Origin: Streptomyces olivochromogenes
GTDB taxonomy: Bacteria > Actinomycetota > Actinomycetes > Streptomycetales > Streptomycetaceae
DNA length: 64,000 nucleotides
Assembly (NCBI RefSeq): GCF_021538895.1
Contig: NZ_JADDRL010000017.1
Span: 52,258 to 116,257, forward strand
Reading direction: 5' to 3'
Shown: piece by piece, positions 60,747 through 64,000 of the stretch
How the letters are laid out: every line of letters begins with the position of its first letter
Numbering within the stretch: the stretch's first letter is position 1
Notes under the pieces: model-generated
Database searches by the model: none
Told to the model about the DNA's origin: nothing
The model's input: the letters and a program-made list of their open reading frames with translations, nothing else
Made by a program: the position numbers and the translations under genes

Positions 60747-61604
60747 ATGACAGCACTCTTCGCCCTGGCCACCAGCCTGCTGTGGGGTCTGGCCGACTTC
60801 GGCGGCGGGCTGCTGACCCGGCGCACCCCGGCCCTGACGGTGGTGGTCGTCTCCCAGACGATCGCGGTGCCCCTGCTCGGGGCGATCGTGGTGGCGACCG
60901 GCGGCTGGAGCGAGGCCGGTCCGCGGCTGTGGTTCGCCTGCGCGGCGGGCCTGGTGGGGCCGGTCGCGGTGCTCTCCTTCTACAAGGCGCTGGCACTCGG
61001 CCCGATGGGAGTCGTCTCCCCGCTCGCCACGCTGAGCGTGGCCGTCCCGGTCGGCGTCGGCCTGTTCCTCGGCGAGCGCCCGGGGCTGGTGCAGGTCGCG
61101 GGGATCGCGGTGTCGGTGACCGGCGTCGTCCTGGCGGGCGGCCCGCACCTGCGCCGCGCACCCGTGCAGCGCCGGACGATCCTGCTCACGCTGGTCGCGG
61201 CGCTCGGCTTCGGCACCGTCTTCGCCCTGATCACCGAGGCGTCGACCACCGTCCCCGGCCTGTTCCTCTCGCTGTTCGTGCAGCGGGTGACCAGTGCGGT
61301 CACGGGCGGGACCGCGCTCCTCGTCGCGGTCCGGCGCGGTGCGCCCGCGCTCCCTCAGGGCGGCCTCGCCCCCAGCTCGCTGCCGGCCCTCGCCTTCGTC
61401 GGCCTCGCCGACGTGGCCGCCAACGGCACCTACGCGATCGCCGCCCAGCACGGCCCGGTCACCGTCGCGGCGGTCCTGGCCTCGCTCTACCCGGTGGTCA
61501 CGGCCCTGGCCGCGCGCGGCATCCTGCGCGAACGCCTGCAACGCGTCCAGGCGGCGGGCGCGGGCCTCGCCCTGGTGGGCACGCTGCTGCTCGCGGCGGC
61601 CTAG
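60747..61604 (+). CDS. EamA/DMT family transporter
   Basis: A 285-residue transporter with ten predicted membrane segments in two EamA repeats (first LFALATSLLWGLADFGGGLL, second ILLTLVAALGFGTVFAL; the last repeat ends LYPVVTALAARGILRERLQRVQAAGAGLALVG, the usual EamA end). It likely exports a metabolite. It is divergent from the XRE-cupin gene, which probably regulates it. Its stop is followed immediately by a convergent acyltransferase gene. Confidence 0.92.
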   Translation: MTALFALATSLLWGLADFGGGLLTRRTPALTVVVVSQTIAVPLLGAIVVATGGWSEAGPRLWFACAAGLVGPVAVLSFYKALALGPMGVVSPLATLSVAVPVGVGLFLGERPGLVQVAGIAVSVTGVVLAGGPHLRRAPVQRRTILLTLVAALGFGTVFALITEASTTVPGLFLSLFVQRVTSAVTGGTALLVAVRRGAPALPQGGLAPSSLPALAFVGLADVAANGTYAIAAQHGPVTVAAVLASLYPVVTALAARGILRERLQRVQAAGAGLALVGTLLLAAA

Positions 61605-61608
61605 CTTC

Positions 61609-62373
61609 CTAGCTCTCGGTCTCCAGCTGGGCGAGCCGGGCGGCGCCCTCCTCGTCGAGGTCCGCAAGCGCGCGCAGCTGGTCCGGGGTGACACCGTCGG
61701 GGATCGGCACCGGGGCCGGCGTCCGCAGCGGCGGCTGCCAGCCGGCGTCGGGCGTCCAGCGCCGTACCACCCGGGCGGGCGCCCCCGCCACCACGGCGTG
61801 GTCGGGCACCGTGCCCCGGACCACCGCACCGGCGGCCACGACCACGTTCCGGCCGATCCGCGCGCCCGGCAGGATCACCGCTCCGGTGCCGATCCAGCAG
61901 CCCGGACCGATCTCCACCGGCTCCATCCGCGGCCACTGCTTGCCGATGGGCTGGTGCGGATCGTCGTACGAGTGGTTCGTGGACGTGACGTAGACGTACG
62001 GCCCGAAGTAGCAGTCGCTGCCGATGGTCACCGTGGTGTCGGCGATCACGTGGCTGCCGCGGCCCAGCACGACGCCGTCGCCGAGGCGCAGGATCGGCTC
62101 GGGGCCCAGGTCGAGGTCGGGCATCAGGCCGGCGGTGAGGGTGACCTGCTCGCCGATGATGCAGTGGGAGCCCAGATGGATCCAGGGTTCACCGAAGACC
62201 GTGCCCAGCGGGAAGGCGAGTCTGGTACCTGTTCCCATCGCCCCGAAGCGCAGTCGTCCCGGGTGCTCGGCGGTGACGGATCCCGTGCGCTGCACCCAGG
62301 CCCAGCCCGCGTGGACGGCCCGCTGGGCGAGGCGACGACGCCAGGACGAGAACGTGTTCTTGGGCTTGGGCAC
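61609..62373 (-). CDS. Hexapeptide-repeat acyltransferase (LbH, maltose O-acetyltransferase-like)
   Basis: A 254-residue left-handed beta-helix acyltransferase. Isoleucine/valine-led hexapeptides run through the middle and C-terminal parts (IGEQVTLTAGLM, VVLGRGSHVIADTTVTIG, VEIGPGCWIGTGAVILPGARIGRNVVVAAGAVV), followed by the conserved AGAPARVVRRW. The loop TSTNHSYDDPHQPIGKQ includes the catalytic His. The family acetylates sugars or antibiotics. GTG 62373 is chosen; ATG 62436 would add 21 weakly supported residues. It is divergent from a gamma-carbonic anhydrase gene. Confidence 0.87.
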   Translation of the reverse strand: MPKPKNTFSSWRRRLAQRAVHAGWAWVQRTGSVTAEHPGRLRFGAMGTGTRLAFPLGTVFGEPWIHLGSHCIIGEQVTLTAGLMPDLDLGPEPILRLGDGVVLGRGSHVIADTTVTIGSDCYFGPYVYVTSTNHSYDDPHQPIGKQWPRMEPVEIGPGCWIGTGAVILPGARIGRNVVVAAGAVVRGTVPDHAVVAGAPARVVRRWTPDAGWQPPLRTPAPVPIPDGVTPDQLRALADLDEEGAARLAQLETES

Positions 62374-62489
62374 CCGCTCACGGTACTCAGCGCCGACCGT
62401 GGCCAGGTGACCGGACCGCTGTGATCTTCGCCCCACCGGGTGGCGTACGGTGCGGGGGAATTCCCTCGGCAGAAAGACGGTGGACGCAG

Positions 62490-63023
62490 ATGACGCACAA
62501 GGCGCTGATCATGGGCATCGGCGGCACGGAGCCGCGGGTCGACGAGACGGCCTTCGTGGCGCCGACGGCCTCGGTGATCGGGAACGTGACGCTCGAGGCC
62601 GGGGCGAGCCTCTGGTACGGGGCGGTGGCGCGGGGCGACTGCGAGCGGATCAGCGTCGCGGCGGGCGCGAACATCCAGGACAACGTGACGCTGCACGCCG
62701 ACCCGGGGTTCCCCGTCACCATCGGCGAGCGGGTGTCCGTCGGCCACAACGCCGTGGTGCACGGGGCGACCGTCGAGGACGACTGCCTGATCGGCATGGG
62801 GGCGACCGTGCTCAACGGGGCGGTGATCGGCGCGGGTTCCCTGGTGGCGGCGCAGGCGCTGGTGCCGCAGGGCATGGTCGTACCGCCCGGTTCACTGGTG
62901 GCCGGGGTCCCCGCCAAGGTGCGCCGGGAACTGACCGCCGAGGAGCGGGAGGGCCTCGTCCTGAACGGCACCTGGTACGTCGAGCTGTCGAAGGCACACC
63001 GGGACATCCACGAGAAGCCCTGA
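62490..63023 (+). CDS. Gamma-class carbonic anhydrase family protein
   Basis: A 177-residue left-handed beta-helix protein of the gamma-carbonic anhydrase (CaiE/YrdA) family. Hexapeptide repeats (VIGNVTLEAGASLWYGAVARGD, IGERVSVGHNAVVHG) and the zinc-type histidines in LHAD and VGHNAVVHG are present. Some members hydrate CO2, others bind metals without clear activity. The ATG at 62490 puts the helix start at the N-terminus. A DedA gene converges from downstream. Confidence 0.9.
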   Translation: MTHKALIMGIGGTEPRVDETAFVAPTASVIGNVTLEAGASLWYGAVARGDCERISVAAGANIQDNVTLHADPGFPVTIGERVSVGHNAVVHGATVEDDCLIGMGATVLNGAVIGAGSLVAAQALVPQGMVVPPGSLVAGVPAKVRRELTAEEREGLVLNGTWYVELSKAHRDIHEKP

Positions 63024-63080
63024 TGCCCCACCCCGCGGGTCGGGCACCGTCGTATCGCAGGCCGACCCGTCGGACAGGCC

Positions 63081-63731
63081 CTAGTCGGCGGCCGCGACGG
63101 GCTCCGGTTCGGTGGCCTGCTTCTCGGCCGTCGCCTTCTTCGCCTTCCGCTTCAGCACCAGCATCGACGTCAGGCCGATCAGCACCGCCGCCACCAGGCC
63201 CAGGTACGAGAAGCGCTTGAGCCAGTCCTCGGCGACGACTCCGACGTAGTAGATGACGGCGGTGGTGCCGCCCGCCCAGCAGATGCCGCCGAGCAGGTTG
63301 GCGGTCAGGAACTTCCAGTACGGCATGTGCAGGACGCCCGCGAGCGGACCGGCGAAGATCCGGAGCAGGGCGACGAAGCGGCCGAAGAACACGGCCCACA
63401 TGCCCCACTTCTCGAAGGACCGCTCGGCGGTGGCGATGTGGCCCTCGCTGAAGTGTCTCGGGAACTTCTTGCCGAGCCAGGCGAGCAGCGGACGGCCGCC
63501 CTTGCGGCCGATGGCGTAGCCGATGGAGTCACCGATGACGGCACCGGCGGTGGCGCAGGCACCGAGGACGACCGGGTTGACACCCGAGTGCTGCGAGGAC
63601 AGCAGCGCCGCCGAGACCAGGACGATCTCGCCCGGCAGCGGGATGCCCAGGCTTTCCAGACCGATGACCAGGGCCACGACCGCGTAGACGGCGGCCGCGG
63701 GTACGGTGTCGAGCCATTCCTGGACGTGCAA
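63081..63731 (-). CDS. DedA family membrane protein
   Basis: A 216-residue DedA (SNARE-associated/VTT) membrane protein, a lipid-scramblase-like family. It has about four to five hydrophobic segments and the DedA motifs SLGIPLPGEIVLVSAALL, GDSIGYAIGRKGG, and FGRFVALLRIFAGPLAGVLHMPYWKFL (the F-x-x-R-F-x-P-x-x-R-x-x-x-x-x-x-G element as FGRFVALLRIFAG). The C-terminal tail is Lys/Glu-rich. The start is set to TTG 63731, which has GGAGG 8 bp upstream; ATG 63791 would extend it by 20 residues with no support. Confidence 0.9.
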   Translation of the reverse strand: MHVQEWLDTVPAAAVYAVVALVIGLESLGIPLPGEIVLVSAALLSSQHSGVNPVVLGACATAGAVIGDSIGYAIGRKGGRPLLAWLGKKFPRHFSEGHIATAERSFEKWGMWAVFFGRFVALLRIFAGPLAGVLHMPYWKFLTANLLGGICWAGGTTAVIYYVGVVAEDWLKRFSYLGLVAAVLIGLTSMLVLKRKAKKATAEKQATEPEPVAAAD

Positions 63732-64000
63732 CGCCCTGTCCTCCCCCGTCGGGTCACTGCTTCCCGGACGCCGCCCGGCGGGCACGCCCATGTGAAGGCT
63801 ACCTGCTCACGGAAACGGGGCAGCCCGCCCGAAAGTGCCCGGCGGCACCGTCCCGCCGACGGTCCTTCGGTTTTCGGACATCCGCGTGTCATGCGGAACG
63901 GGAAAGCTCCTCGCGGTTTCCCGCGTTTCCCGCGCCTCGCGTCCCCCAGGTCCCCTGCCGCGCGGCCCGATGCGGAAGGACGACGTCCCCGTGTCCTCGC

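Noticed and set aside
63970..64000. A possible gene start (ATG 63970 or GTG 63991 after GGAAGGA) at the right edge
   Set aside because: Fewer than a dozen codons are visible, so coding cannot be supported.

Overview
The window is chromosomal DNA of a Streptomyces species. It is very GC-rich, has strong third-position G/C bias, uses GTG and TTG starts freely, and carries a WhiJ-type developmental regulator set (HTH plus DUF397 plus anti-sigma-like ATPase) together with typical actinomycete families. I found TTA codons, which are rare and bldA-dependent in this genus, in only two genes. I see no transposase, integrase, CRISPR array, rRNA or tRNA, so this looks like a stable chromosomal stretch rather than an island.

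Layout. 1-3.8 kb: the end of an NlpC/P60 cell-wall hydrolase, a divergent LysE exporter/LysR regulator pair, and the WhiJ-like set. 3.8-8.4 kb: biotin synthesis, with bioF divergent from bioB-bioA-bioD; BioB has a C-terminal tail of Cys/His repeats. 8.4-16.4 kb: a large LuxR regulator divergent from a secreted lipase, a methyltransferase, a MacB-like ABC exporter and a GNAT gene that seems to carry an in-frame palindromic repeat. 16.6-22.7 kb: two coupled CNNM/CBS membrane proteins, an SGNH hydrolase, DUF4326, purB, mug and a TTA-containing hypothetical gene. 22.7-28.5 kb: an ABC-2 exporter divergent from a NarL-type two-component system, with tandem dyads between them, then a ROK regulator, a 9 x 7-bp tandem repeat and a GntR/UTRA regulator. 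28.7-35.5 kb: an ECF41-type sigma factor facing an F420/NADP-type oxidoreductase, an alpha/beta hydrolase overlapping the end of an EamA transporter, a MocR regulator and a Tat-exported PhoD. 35.6-41.4 kb: a translationally coupled SWIM zinc-finger/DUF6493 pair and a membrane-ACT-GNAT protein. 41.4-46.6 kb: a trans-sulfuration enzyme with a divergent Lrp regulator, a DUF885 protein, an orphan Imm21 protein, a rhodanese and a second Lrp. 46.6-55.7 kb: sbcDC, a GAF-PP2C phosphatase, a MASE1 protein, YigZ, SixA and a degenerate cysteinyl-tRNA-synthetase-like protein. 55.9-64 kb: a CoA-binding protein, an APC permease, a PobA-like monooxygenase, YbaK, an XRE-cupin regulator/EamA pair, an acyltransferase, a gamma-carbonic anhydrase and DedA.

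Most genes form small divergent regulator/target pairs, and many of the shared intergenic regions hold inverted or direct repeats that could be operators. The least explained parts are the SWIM-DUF6493 pair, the membrane-ACT-GNAT protein, the BioB tail, the CysRS-like pseudoenzyme, and matching dyads in front of two different ABC exporters.
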